From contig NZ_BALM01000002.1 of assembly GCF_000614975.1 (NCBI RefSeq), positions 186,001-250,000 on the forward strand: a DNA stretch of 64,000 bases, read 5' to 3'. The position numbers were made by a program, and so were the translations under genes. Shown here piece by piece: positions 1 to 8,712 of the stretch (positions are counted from its first letter, which is position 1; every line of letters starts with the position of its first letter). The notes beneath the pieces were generated by a model. That model did not search any database and had not been told where the DNA came from. It saw only the letters and a program-made list of their open reading frames with translations. Source of the DNA: Shewanella marina JCM 15074 (GTDB taxonomy: Bacteria; Pseudomonadota; Gammaproteobacteria; Enterobacterales; Shewanellaceae).

Positions 1-1991
1 TTAGGCCAATATCAAATTGTTTGGACTGCAACCGACAGTGCAGGTAACCAATCACAGGCTAAACAACAGTTAATAGTGCAGGATACTCAAGCGCCCGTAT
101 TTAGCAGTAATGAAATTAAACAAATTTCAGCACAAGGTTACTTTACTTGGTTAGCGGGAGATATAGGCCTGTATGCTATTGATAAAGTTGATGGTGATAT
201 TACCGTTAAAATTGCGCAGCCTAAAGCCTACCGTTCCGGCGCACAGCAGGTGCCACTTACTGCTACAGATGCGTCAGGTAATCATGCAAACGCAACCGCT
301 GTTGTGCATATTGTGCCATTAGTCTCCATTGCGCCTAAGCTAATGATGACTCATCAAGGTCATCTACAAGCCAAGGTCGTGTTGTCTGGTCAGGCGGTGA
401 CTTATCCGGTGACTGTGCAGTATCAATGGCAACAAGATGGTCGCTATCAGCAAGCACAATTAGTGATAGATCAAAGTCAGCAAGGCAATATTGCGATTGA
501 TAAAATAGACGCTGGTAGCCAATTAACGCTACTGAGTGCAAAGCATGCCTTGTTAGGCGAACAGGTCACGGCTCAGGTGCAAGCTCATCAACATGGCGCT
601 GGCGTGTTACAGATACAAGTCAGCCAACAACAGCGCGCGGTGAATCAAATCAATATGCAAGCAGGGCTGGTCACAGTAACCGCTAAGATCATTGGAAGTG
701 AGCAAGATGACGTGATGCCGCCAATTGAATTTGTAATTGATGAGCCATTAGCGAGTGCAGTGGTTAAGCGCGCGCCTTATCAATTACAGCTAGATCCGGC
801 CAAGCTCAGTGCAGGTGATTATTCATTAACGGTTACAGACACAACGGTCGATTATAAAAGGCATTATCAACTACCGTTGGTATTGGTGACTAATCAAGCA
901 CAATTGACTCAAGCCGATACCGATAAAGATGGTATAGCAGATATAGATGAAGGCTATTTTGATGATGATCTCGATGGCATCAGTAACTATGTCGATAATG
1001 ATAGTGCGCAATCAAGATTACACATCAATCAAGGATTACCAGTGAGTAGTGATAAGGCACAAATGCTGCGTAGTGGTGCTTGGTCACAGCAAATACGTGG
1101 CTTGATTGAGCCGAAGAACTCGGTAGGTGTGGGGATTTCTATATCGCAGTGGCAGTCCTTATGCGAGCGCATAACAGCGACTGACAATTGTTTGTTAACC
1201 GCTGCAACGAAAGAGAGTTTTAAAGCGCAGACACCCGTCATCGACCTTGTTGTGACTGAAACCCTTAATCGAGGCAATACCAGTATTGTGGTGTCGCTCA
1301 ATGATAATTTAGTGGTAGATGTACAAACTCAGTTATATCACTATCAAGTCCAATCGGGTTGGCAAACACTGCAAGAGTCAACACGAGATAGCATAGCTTC
1401 CAGTGTTAAGGATAAACAGGGCAATTGTCCTGCTCTTGATTCAAGCCAATATCAGGCAGGTTTAGCATGGGGAGTCAGTGTATTAGGCTTACATTGGCAG
1501 ACAATGGTGATGCAGATCATGATGGTCATCAAAATGGCGAAGTGGCGCTGACGTTAGTGGCTTTTACTACGGCTAAAAATAATGCACCGCAAATCAAGGT
1601 TAAGATGGCTAATTCTGGATTAGAGCAAACCAAAGTGTTAATCGATGCATCACAGTCGATGGATGCGGATGGTGACCCATTACAGTTTACATGGCAGTTT
1701 GCTGCAGATGTTAGCTTCCAGCAACTTAGGCATGGGGTGATCGAATTAACTTTACCTAAAGTCGATAAAGACACTTGGCTTAACTTTGGTGTACAGGTGA
1801 GTGATGGACAGCAAACGGTAAAGCAAGCATTACAATTATTGGTACAAGATAAACCAATTACGCCAGATCCTGAGCCGCAACCGCAACCAGATGCTGGAGA
1901 GGGCAGTGGCGGCAGTATTAATTTACTGATGTTATTAGCACTGTTATTTATTGCAGGTTTTCGTAAAGCTGAACAATTAAACAGAACTTGA
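1..1991 (+). CDS. GlyGly-CTERM surface protein, 3' part (one frameshift)
   Basis: The reading frame is open from base 1, so the gene starts upstream of the window; about 663 residues are visible. It begins with an Ig/HYR-like sequence ending in TDSAGN, followed by beta-rich repeats. An Asp-rich thrombospondin type-3-like stretch (TDKDGIADIDEG, bases 916-990) and a segment like the 'choice-of-anchor U' domain (CIRLTLADNGDADHDG) come next. The C-terminus has a Pro/Glu linker, GSGG, a hydrophobic helix and a basic end (1900-1991). That is the tripartite GlyGly-CTERM signal cut by rhombosortase in type II secretion substrates, so the protein is probably exported and processed at the cell surface. 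The frame breaks at the G4 run 1469-1472; one more G joins YQAGLAWG to SQCIRLTL. The break is probably a sequence error. Substrate and role are unknown. Confidence 0.75.
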
Positions 1992-2051
1992 ACTGTTTTT
2001 AAACGAGTTGATCTGCTTTTGAGCAGTTGGCGCTATTTTTTAAAATAGCAG

Positions 2052-2080
2052 TTTACAAATAGTGGGGAGCTGAGTAATAT
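2052..2080 (+). promoter_or_regulatory. promoter of tRNA-Ser copy 1
   Basis: TTTACA, a 17-base spacer and TAATAT lie just upstream of the tRNA and resemble a sigma-70 promoter. The other three tRNA-Ser copies have the same layout. Confidence 0.7.
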
Positions 2081-2089
2081 TCACGCGTC

Positions 2090-2179
2090 GGAGGGGTGGC
2101 AGAGTGGTCGAATGCACCGGTCTTGAAAACCGGCAACGGTTTATCCCGTTCCAGGGTTCAAATCCCTGCTCCTCCGCCA
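2090..2179 (+). tRNA. tRNA-Ser(UGA), copy 1
   Basis: This is a 90-nt class II tRNA with a 7-bp acceptor stem (GGAGGGG/CTCCTCC), anticodon TGA in the loop of CGGTCTTGAAAACCG, a long variable arm and an encoded CCA. It reads UCA (and other UCN) serine codons. It is the first of four apparently identical copies in 8 kb. Confidence 0.97.
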
Positions 2180-2190
2180 TATTTAGAGAA

Positions 2191-2219
2191 GGCGCTTAAC
2201 TTAGGTTAAGCGCCTTTTT
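2191..2219 (+). terminator. intrinsic terminator of tRNA-Ser copy 1
   Basis: A perfect 10-bp stem (GGCGCTTAAC/GTTAAGCGCC) with a TTAG loop is followed by five T. The same hairpin follows all four tRNA-Ser copies. Confidence 0.9.
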
Positions 2220-2293
2220 GCTATCTAGCGTTTGCTTATAAGTAATATTTAATTACACTAAATTATCGTTAAGTTGAAATGCTGTAGTGGCTA

Positions 2294-2809
2294 ATGAATA
2301 TGCTATTTAACACACTCCGCACGCAAGTGATTAGCGCGCAGCAATATCAGCAGTTAGCTAAAACCAATATTGCTGATCAGATTATACAAACCTTATCCAG
2401 TGAGGTTGTACAATCGTTGCCTGACAATTTTCAAGATATTGTGACTAGACAACAAGCGCTAACTTGGTTGGAACAGATGCAAGCTGAAGCAGAAGTGTTG
2501 GTGATCTTAAATAACACTGATGACTGTCTGATGGGCTTTATTTTCCTTTATCCTGCCATTATCGATAAAGATGTGATTAAACAAGTGCACTTAGGTTATT
2601 TATTAGCATATCAATTTTGGCGGCAAGGATTTGCATCTGAGGTTTTAGGGCAGTGTATGTCATGGTTAGGTGAATCTTGCCGAGTTGAGCAAGTGTTTGC
2701 TGGCGTAAGTGCTGAAAATGTTGCCTCTAAGCAACTGTTATTAAAGCTTGGCTTTAGAGCTCCGGGACATGATTTAGATCTGTATTTATTTGAAATTAAG
2801 CCAAATTAA
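2294..2809 (+). CDS. GNAT-family N-acetyltransferase
   Basis: The 171-residue protein has the RimJ/RimL-like GNAT fold. The acetyl-CoA binding motif A appears as QFWRQGFASEV, after a beta strand containing HLGYLL (residues ~95-120). The C-terminal ENVASKQLLLKLGF is the usual GNAT motif B, where side-chain acetylation enzymes place SxxLxxKxGF. It would transfer an acetyl group from acetyl-CoA to a protein N-terminus or small amine; the substrate cannot be read from the sequence. It sits alone between tRNA-Ser copies 1 and 2. The Shine-Dalgarno sequence before the chosen ATG is weak, and a second ATG follows two codons later. Confidence 0.85.
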   Translation: MNMLFNTLRTQVISAQQYQQLAKTNIADQIIQTLSSEVVQSLPDNFQDIVTRQQALTWLEQMQAEAEVLVILNNTDDCLMGFIFLYPAIIDKDVIKQVHLGYLLAYQFWRQGFASEVLGQCMSWLGESCRVEQVFAGVSAENVASKQLLLKLGFRAPGHDLDLYLFEIKPN

Positions 2810-2869
2810 GTGTTTTTTGAGCAAGTTGTTGTAAAAATAAACGTACGATGCTGATTTTACAAAAAAACA

Positions 2870-2898
2870 TTTACAGCAGCGTATGCTATCTGTAGTAT
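2870..2898 (+). promoter_or_regulatory. promoter of tRNA-Ser copy 2
   Basis: TTTACA, a 17-base spacer and TAGTAT immediately precede the tRNA. Confidence 0.7.
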
Positions 2899-2909
2899 GC
2901 ACACCTGTC

Positions 2910-2999
2910 GGAGGGGTGGCAGAGTGGTCGAATGCACCGGTCTTGAAAACCGGCAACGGTTTATCCCGTTCCAGGGTTCAAATCCCTGCTCCTCCGCCA
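2910..2999 (+). tRNA. tRNA-Ser(UGA), copy 2
   Basis: Its sequence is identical to copy 1 over 90 nt, including the encoded CCA. The downstream block differs from the other copies by a single base (ATTCAGAG instead of ATTTAGAG). Confidence 0.97.
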
Positions 3000-3010
3000 T
3001 ATTCAGAGAA

Positions 3011-3039
3011 GGCGCTTAACTTAGGTTAAGCGCCTTTTT
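3011..3039 (+). terminator. intrinsic terminator of tRNA-Ser copy 2
   Basis: It has the same 10-bp stem, TTAG loop and T5 as the other tRNA-Ser cassettes. It lies 12 bases from the stop codon of the convergent membrane-protein gene. Confidence 0.9.
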
Positions 3040-3051
3040 GCTATCTAACGG

Positions 3052-3423
3052 TTATTGTTTTCTTAGTTGTAGATAAGTTAAGACCGATAGAAAAGTAAAG
3101 AAAGCCGGATCACTCCAACCGAAACCGACAAAGATACCTGTTAGGCCAGCATACACGGTAATGATGGTACCTAATACATTTGCTATTAATAGTGCTGTTA
3201 ATAGTTTTTTTGCGATAGCACCTTGTTCTATGTCTTTTAACATATAGCTAATAGCAGCGATTCCACCTAGAAAAATACTCGTATGTTGGGATAGAAAATA
3301 GGCATATTTATCATTTATCTCAACACCATAAATAGGCCAAAATATATTTGGTATAAAAAATAGTGCTAATGCAAAAACCAAGTAAATAGCCGCATGCAAC
3401 GTTAAAAAGTTTTTGTTAGTCAT
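3052..3423 (-). CDS. small four-helix membrane protein, function unknown
   Basis: The 123-residue protein has four predicted membrane helices: LHAAIYLVFALALFFI, a helix around FLGGIAAISYML, LLTALLIANVLGTIITVYAGL and FFTFLSVLTYLQL. It resembles DUF4345-type small inner-membrane proteins, but this is a general impression. A strong ribosome binding site (AAGGAGG) lies 6 bases before the ATG and overlaps the stop codon of the upstream YdhR-like pseudogene. The two were therefore one operon, and translation of this gene may once have been coupled to it. No catalytic motif is visible. Confidence 0.7.
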   Translation of the reverse strand: MTNKNFLTLHAAIYLVFALALFFIPNIFWPIYGVEINDKYAYFLSQHTSIFLGGIAAISYMLKDIEQGAIAKKLLTALLIANVLGTIITVYAGLTGIFVGFGWSDPAFFTFLSVLTYLQLRKQ

Positions 3424-3432
3424 ATTTCCTCC

Positions 3433-3748
3433 TTATTTTTGTTTAAAGGTTGTCAGTATTGGGCCATTATTAGTAATGGTAGGTGATTGATTCGTATCAA
3501 ATACAATCCCCTGAATATCAGTAATCCTCATTTGCGGTAAGCGTACTGTATGCTTGGCTAGATAAGCTTGTGCGTTTACTTCATTATCAAAAAGATAAAT
3601 CCCACCTTCTAACTGGTTTTGACGGCTTTCAGTCCAAATATTTCAGATGAGTCCAGCTTCTTGATTTGACCAGTTTAATAAGCGAATTGCTCATATTTAT
3701 ACCAAATGAACCATTATATTTGAAATCAATCTGAAGTAACTTTGTCAT
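3433..3748 (-). pseudogene. YdhR-family monooxygenase-like protein, decayed
   Basis: Read on the minus strand, an ATG at 3748 opens MTKLLQIDFKYNGSFG, which matches the N-terminus of the ~100-residue YdhR family. After a frame change near 3660-3675 the sequence continues SNQEAGLI, then an in-frame TGA at 3643-3645 where family members have a Trp. It goes on as NIWTES, EGGIYLFDNEVNAQAYLAKHT and a normal end. YdhR proteins are small dimeric ferredoxin-like enzymes with a proposed monooxygenase role. Here both a shift and a stop are present, and the shift is not a simple one-base G/C loss. This looks like genuine decay, unlike the other breaks in the window. Its stop codon is 9 bases from the downstream membrane-protein gene. 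Confidence 0.75.
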
Positions 3749-3872
3749 AAATAGTTCTCGTTTTATTTGAAGTTAATGTCCAATATTTAGTCTGAGTGAC
3801 TTATGCTTTTTTTGATAAAACCATCATGACCTATATAAATTAAATATAAAAGTTCCACAAATCGTTATATGA

Positions 3873-4169
3873 GATCTAGGTGGAGAAGCGAATCAGGGAG
3901 AACTGCAAAATGTGGGCTGGTTAAAATCGAAACAACGTATCACTGTCGATAATTTTGATCATGCTTTTCGAGCCGTAGAGCGGGGCGTTGGCTATTGTCG
4001 TTTGCCTAAACATATTGTTGAATATAGAGCGAATACTAAAGTTACTGTACTTGCTATTGAGCAAGCGCAACAATATCAAGTGCCATTGCATTTGACGTTG
4101 CCTAAACGGGCCCCGAAGCAAGAGATTTTTATGCCATGCTATTACAATCGGCGAATAACGGGCGTGTGA
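3873..4169 (+). pseudogene. LysR-type regulator, C-terminal remnant
   Basis: The frame is open only from 3873 (an in-frame stop precedes it) and reads ELQNVGWLKSKQRITVDNF, then DHAFRAVERGVGYCRLPKH. This is the last third of a LysR effector-binding domain, where the protein returns to the first lobe (ITVDN...A...GVG...LP). No helix-turn-helix half is found upstream, so the DNA-binding part has been lost. There is no clear start codon or ribosome binding site. It probably regulated a neighbouring gene, perhaps the YdhR/membrane-protein operon transcribed away from it. Confidence 0.7.
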
Positions 4170-4829
4170 GCCATAATCCATTATCGCAATGAATCATAGT
4201 TTAAATAGCGATTCAATCTATTCGTTAGCATTGATGATTTGTTATTTGGTGAGCGCTAATTTAAGTTTTTTAAATTTCAAAATGAGTTGGTGCTTGGTAA
4301 ATAAATTGCGAATGATTAAATGTACAAATAATGGAAAGATACTGGTGGATTAATTTTCGATTAGCTCTGATTTTTTGCCATTATCAGTTTAATTTATGGT
4401 TTAACTACAGTATAAGATGGAAGTAATAAATAGCTATTTCATTTAATATCGACGACTTTTAATGACAGTTATTTTGATTTGAAGAGTTAATATTGTGAAA
4501 CTACTTGTAAATAGATTGAGTTAAATTTTTATACTTATAAATCAGGTGGTTATGTTTCGATCTTGTTTTTTTGGACAATATTAAGTAATAGAGTAGGTTA
4601 AATGAATCACTGTGCTCAATGTATCATTTTAATGCGAAATGTGTTTTGTATCATGCAATAAAGTTATTTTATGATTTATATTGTGAATGTTTTGATTTTC
4701 ATCACTGTAATAGATGGATTTCATAGTTAATTTTATAGCTTCAACAATATCTTTATCATAAATATATTTTATTTATAAACAGTTAATGACTTCAATTATA
4801 AATTGTTTATAAAGCCAAGGAGTGCAGGT
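4170..4829. other. AT-rich gap before the permease
   Basis: I see no convincing gene or RNA in these 660 bases. They are very AT-rich and probably hold the permease promoter in the last 150 bases, but no promoter or operator stands out. Confidence 0.5.
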
Positions 4830-6308
4830 ATGTTTGGTTTGATAAATGACAAAATACGAAATATTAGTTCTGCTGAAATTAATAATATAAATGAATATCG
4901 AAACTGTTTAAGTCAAGATTCAATGCCAATTGCTGAAAGCGCAAGAACATGGACTAGTTGGAATTATTTTACCCTTTGGCTAGGGATGATGATCTCCATT
5001 CCCGTTTATATGCTTGCTTCTGGTTTGATCTCTAAAGGGATGAACTGGTGGCAGGCAGTATTGGTAATTGTTTTGGGTCATACACTGGTTATGGTGCCTG
5101 CTGTAGCATTAGGGCATTTTGGTACTAAATATGGTGCATCTTTTGCCTTGTTATCTAAAATGATCTTTGGACCCGTCGGCAATTATTTACCGACACTAAT
5201 TCGTGCATTGTTAGGTTGTTTTTGGTTTGGAGTACAGTGTTGGATTGGCGGTCAAGCCGTTGATGCTGTCTTAACGGGGATCTTTGCTGAACTTTGGTCG
5301 AATATTGGCATACATTTGTGGTTTAGTTTTGGGCTGTTTTTTATTTTAAATATCTACATTGCTTATCATGGCGCTGAAGGTATAAGATTTTTACAAAATT
5401 TAGCAGCCCCAATTTTGGTCTTTCTTGGTGTGGCTGTTGTTTATTGGGCATATCAAGCTGCAAATGGAGATTGGAATCAGTTATTAACAACTACAGTTGC
5501 TGAACAAGGTCATATTTCATTTTGGTTATTATTCTTCCCTGCACTAAGTGCCATGATTGCATTCGATGGTACGCTCGCATTGAATACTTCTGATTTTACT
5601 CGTAATGCGGTGTCACAAAAAGCACAAGTGGTAGGGCAGTTAATTGGTGCACCAATAATGACACTCTTTATTTGTTTAGTTGGTGTGATAGGGACTAATG
5701 GTTCATTAATTGTATTTGGGGAAGCCATCTGGAATCCGGCAGAGTTAGTTGCGCGTTTTGATAATCCTTTCGTCGTTATTATTTTTTCAATGTTTATTAT
5801 TCTTGCAACAATTACGACCAATATTGCTGGTAATTTAGTACCGCCAGGGATGGTGTTTAGTTCATTGTTTGCTAAGCATTTAAGTTATAAGAAAGCGATA
5901 ATTTTAGCGAGCTTTTTGGCGTTACTTGGGCAGCCATGGAGTGTGTTAGCAGATCCTGATAATTATATTTTTGTTGTTTTAGGTAATTTGGCTGCATTTT
6001 TAGGGCCTATGGCTGGTATCTATATGGCAAGTTATTGGTTTGAACATAAAACAGAGGTAGATTTTGTTGATTTATATAAAGTCACTGAAGGGCGCTACTA
6101 TTATTGTAAAGGTGTTAATGTAACTGCGATTGTATGTTTATTTAGTATCACATTTTTCTGTTTAATATCTCAGTTTTTTAATGTTAGCCGGTTTATTTTT
6201 GATAATTCATATGTAATTGGTGCTTTTACAGCGTTTATTAGCTATTTATTAGTGATTAAGTATTATGATAAACGATGTAACGCTCATAACGCCATTGCTG
6301 TACGTTAA
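4830..6308 (+). CDS. NCS1-family nucleobase/cation symporter
   Basis: The 492-residue integral membrane protein has about 12 hydrophobic helices and the NCS1 signature near its N-terminus (ARTWTSWNYFTLWLGMMISIP). FWFGVQCWIGGQAVDAVL in helix 3 carries the aromatic residues that stack on the base in Mhp1-like transporters. GTLALNTSDFTRNA and TTNIAGNLVPPGM are further family blocks. It should import a purine, pyrimidine, hydantoin or allantoin with Na+ or H+; the exact substrate is open. I start at the ATG at 4830 because AAGGAG lies 7 bases upstream; a TTG at 4803 is possible but has no such site. It lies upstream of pyrB-pyrI on the same strand, but 478 bases and a hairpin separate them. Confidence 0.85.
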   Translation: MFGLINDKIRNISSAEINNINEYRNCLSQDSMPIAESARTWTSWNYFTLWLGMMISIPVYMLASGLISKGMNWWQAVLVIVLGHTLVMVPAVALGHFGTKYGASFALLSKMIFGPVGNYLPTLIRALLGCFWFGVQCWIGGQAVDAVLTGIFAELWSNIGIHLWFSFGLFFILNIYIAYHGAEGIRFLQNLAAPILVFLGVAVVYWAYQAANGDWNQLLTTTVAEQGHISFWLLFFPALSAMIAFDGTLALNTSDFTRNAVSQKAQVVGQLIGAPIMTLFICLVGVIGTNGSLIVFGEAIWNPAELVARFDNPFVVIIFSMFIILATITTNIAGNLVPPGMVFSSLFAKHLSYKKAIILASFLALLGQPWSVLADPDNYIFVVLGNLAAFLGPMAGIYMASYWFEHKTEVDFVDLYKVTEGRYYYCKGVNVTAIVCLFSITFFCLISQFFNVSRFIFDNSYVIGAFTAFISYLLVIKYYDKRCNAHNAIAVR

Positions 6309-6340
6309 TTGATCTGATATCGGTTGTTTTTGTTCATTTT

Positions 6341-6370
6341 AATCGTACTTCATGATGTTGAAGTACGATT
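6341..6370. terminator. 12-bp hairpin after the permease
   Basis: AATCGTACTTCA and TGAAGTACGATT form a perfect 12-bp stem around a 6-base loop. The T-run on the plus side is poor (GATTGTTT). A T4 precedes the stem but gives only A on the other strand. It probably ends permease transcription. Confidence 0.55.
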
Positions 6371-6786
6371 GATTGTTTGCCGTAATGGTTTTTATTGTAT
6401 TGTATAACTTATTGTTAAGATGCACTTTTAATCTTTAGGTTGTGTAAAAATAGCATTTACTCATTAAAGTTTTAAATAAAAAACATTTTCTATTTAAATG
6501 TCTAATCTAAGGCGATGGTTGTAGTTGGTATTTTTTTAGCTTGGAAAGTGAGGTTTTTATTTTTTTATTGTAATCTATTGTTTTTATTGGTTTCAAATTT
6601 TTATTTTTGTGCGGCCAGTTTGATTTTGTTGTTTTGTGCGGTTTTAATCTAATTATAATGGCTAACTGCTACAATGGTATGATTAGTACATAAAAGTTGT
6701 TGTTTGTACGAACATTAAGTATACGTCCTTAAAATATGCTGTTATAATTTTTCTCCGATTAAATATCGGAATAGGATGCTGTGCCA
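6371..6786 (+). promoter_or_regulatory. pyrB upstream region
   Basis: There is no gene here. Two TATAAT boxes at 6654-6659 and 6743-6748 are candidate -10 elements, but neither has a good -35 box. A short inverted repeat (TCCGAT/ATCGGA, 6754-6770) lies just before the ribosome binding site. I do not see the leader peptide plus T-run attenuator that controls pyrBI in enteric bacteria. Confidence 0.35.
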
Positions 6787-7716
6787 ATGAATAACCCTTT
6801 GTATCAAAAAGATATTATCTCCATCCCTGACTTAACTCGTTCAGAGTTAGAACTTATCGTTTCTACCGCCAATCAATTAAAAGAATATCCACGCCCTGAA
6901 TTATTAAAAAACAAGATTATTGCGAGTTGTTTTTTTGAAGCGTCTACACGTACCAGATTATCTTTTGAAACTGCAGCGCAGCGCCTAGGTGGCAGTGTTA
7001 TTGGTTTTCCTGACGGTGGTAATACGTCGTTAGGTAAAAAAGGTGAAACACTTGCCGATTCGGTAAAGGTTATTTCATCATACTGTGATGCATTCTTTAT
7101 GCGTCATCCTCAAGAGGGGGCGGCAAGACTTGCGAGCGAGTTCTCTTCTGTGCCAGTCATTAATGGCGGTGATGGCTCAAATCAACATCCAACTCAAACC
7201 TTATTAGACCTGTTTAGTATCTATGAAACGCAAGGGACTCTAGAAGGCTTGCAAGTGGCATTTGTGGGTGACCTTAAATATGGTCGTACCGTACACTCAC
7301 TTGCACAAGCTTTGTCACTGTTTGGCTGTGAGTTCCACTTTATTGCTCCTGCTGCACTAGGTATGCCTGATTATTTGTTAGAAGAACTGACAAATAAAGG
7401 TATCAAGTTTACTTTACATGAAGGACTTGATGGGGTGATGGAGCAATTAGATATTCTGTATATGACGCGAGTACAAAAAGAGCGTTTAGATGAAACTGAA
7501 TATCAACATATGAAATCAAGCTTTATCTTAACGTCTGAGTTACTTCATGGTGTGAAGTCGAATTTAAAAGTGCTGCACCCATTACCGCGTATTGATGAAA
7601 TTACAACGGACGTGGATAGCACACCTTATGCATATTATTTCCAACAAGCGGAAAATGGTGTGTATGCAAGACAAGCATTGTTAGCGTTAGTATTGACCAA
7701 TGAGTTTGGAGTATAA
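6787..7716 (+). CDS. pyrB: aspartate carbamoyltransferase, catalytic chain
   Basis: This enzyme condenses carbamoyl phosphate with aspartate, the first committed step of pyrimidine synthesis, in the cytosol. The 309 residues align throughout with the E. coli catalytic chain. STRTR at residues 53-57 binds carbamoyl phosphate, and the 80s loop has [10 protein letters not shown] with Ser81 and Lys85. [28 protein letters not shown] and HPLPR complete the active site. I start at the ATG at 6787, not the GTG at 6781, because AGGAT is 9 bases upstream of the ATG and the protein then begins MNNPLYQKD like its relatives. pyrI follows one base after the stop, so the two subunits are co-translated for the dodecameric holoenzyme. 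Confidence 0.97.
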   Translation: MNNPLYQKDIISIPDLTRSELELIVSTANQLKEYPRPELLKNKIIASCFFEASTRTRLSFETAAQRLGGSVIGFPDGGNTSLGKKGETLADSVKVISSYCDAFFMRHPQEGAARLASEFSSVPVINGGDGSNQHPTQTLLDLFSIYETQGTLEGLQVAFVGDLKYGRTVHSLAQALSLFGCEFHFIAPAALGMPDYLLEELTNKGIKFTLHEGLDGVMEQLDILYMTRVQKERLDETEYQHMKSSFILTSELLHGVKSNLKVLHPLPRIDEITTDVDSTPYAYYFQQAENGVYARQALLALVLTNEFGV

Positions 7717-7717
7717 G

Positions 7718-8173
7718 ATGAAAAAACAATTACAAGTTGAGGCAATTGCTCAAGGTACAGTAATTGACCATATTCCAGCGGGTACTGGTATTAAAATTTT
7801 ACGATTCTTTCAATTAGCTGATGCATCAAAACGTATGACGATTGGTTTAAATTTACCGAGTCACGGCGAGATGAAAGATCTGATCAAAATTGAAAATACT
7901 CAGTTTACTGAAGAGCAAGCTAACCAGTTAGCTTTGTTTGCGCCTAATGCCACAGTTAACGTGATTGATAACTTTGAAGTGGTAAAGAAGTTTAAAGTCG
8001 CTATGCCAAATCGTATTGAAGGTGTATTTGCTTGCCCTAATAGCAACTGCATTAGCTTGAATGAGCCTGTTACTAGCAAATTCAACGTACGTGAAACTGG
8101 CTGTGAATTAAAGCTGAAATGCCATTATTGTGAAAAAACCTTCTTAAGTGGTCTTTTTACTGAGTTACATTAA
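7718..8173 (+). CDS. pyrI: aspartate carbamoyltransferase, regulatory chain
   Basis: The 151-residue subunit gives ATCase its allosteric control: nucleotides bind the N-terminal domain and zinc holds the C-terminal domain to the catalytic chain. All four zinc ligands are present as CPNSNC (Cys106, Cys111) and CHYC (Cys135, Cys138). The start is the ATG one base after the pyrB stop; a GGAG inside the pyrB end serves as ribosome binding site. The nucleotide site region ([16 protein letters not shown]) is normal. tRNA-Ser copy 3 follows. Confidence 0.96.
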   Translation: MKKQLQVEAIAQGTVIDHIPAGTGIKILRFFQLADASKRMTIGLNLPSHGEMKDLIKIENTQFTEEQANQLALFAPNATVNVIDNFEVVKKFKVAMPNRIEGVFACPNSNCISLNEPVTSKFNVRETGCELKLKCHYCEKTFLSGLFTELH

Positions 8174-8240
8174 TAATTAACCATTTTTACAGCAACTTGT
8201 TGTTTTTGTGAACGATTAAGCTTGCTTCAAAATAAAATGG

Positions 8241-8269
8241 TTTACAATCTCTCTGGTGCTAGCTATTAT
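8241..8269 (+). promoter_or_regulatory. promoter of tRNA-Ser copy 3
   Basis: TTTACA, a 17-base spacer and TATTAT immediately precede the tRNA. Confidence 0.7.
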
Positions 8270-8279
8270 GCACGGCGTC

Positions 8280-8369
8280 GGAGGGGTGGCAGAGTGGTCG
8301 AATGCACCGGTCTTGAAAACCGGCAACGGTTTATCCCGTTCCAGGGTTCAAATCCCTGCTCCTCCGCCA
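8280..8369 (+). tRNA. tRNA-Ser(UGA), copy 3
   Basis: Its sequence is identical to copies 1, 2 and 4 over 90 nt, with anticodon TGA and encoded CCA. Confidence 0.97.
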
Positions 8370-8380
8370 TATTTAGAGAA

Positions 8381-8409
8381 GGCGCTTAACTTAGGTTAAG
8401 CGCCTTTTT
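8381..8409 (+). terminator. intrinsic terminator of tRNA-Ser copy 3
   Basis: It has the same 10-bp stem, TTAG loop and T5 as the other copies. Confidence 0.9.
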
Positions 8410-8712
8410 GCTATCTATGATTTGGCAAAATATTATTGCTATTCAGTAATAGTTATTTACCAATGCTCTGTATTGTTGTTATTTAGAAACTAATTAGAAT
8501 TATGGTTTGCAATGGGAAGTAACATAAGTTTTAAGTAAACTGTTATGTAAAAGCCGACTTTATATTGAGTAAATGTACGTTTTGTTTGTTTTTAATACAT
8601 TTGATACCGATAAAGCTTAAAAGCAGGCAATATCACTTTTATATTTATTCTTGATTATGTCAAAGTTACTCCATTAATTTCATTTTGTTGTTTAGTTATC
8701 TTAGGAACCTCT
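8410..8712. other. gap between tRNA-Ser copy 3 and pncB
   Basis: I see no gene in these AT-rich 303 bases. They should contain the pncB promoter, but no clear -35/-10 pair can be picked. Confidence 0.45.

Noticed and set aside
6660..6786. PyrL-like leader peptide and attenuator before pyrB.
   Set aside because: No short Phe/U-rich leader frame with a terminator hairpin and T-run lies in this space.
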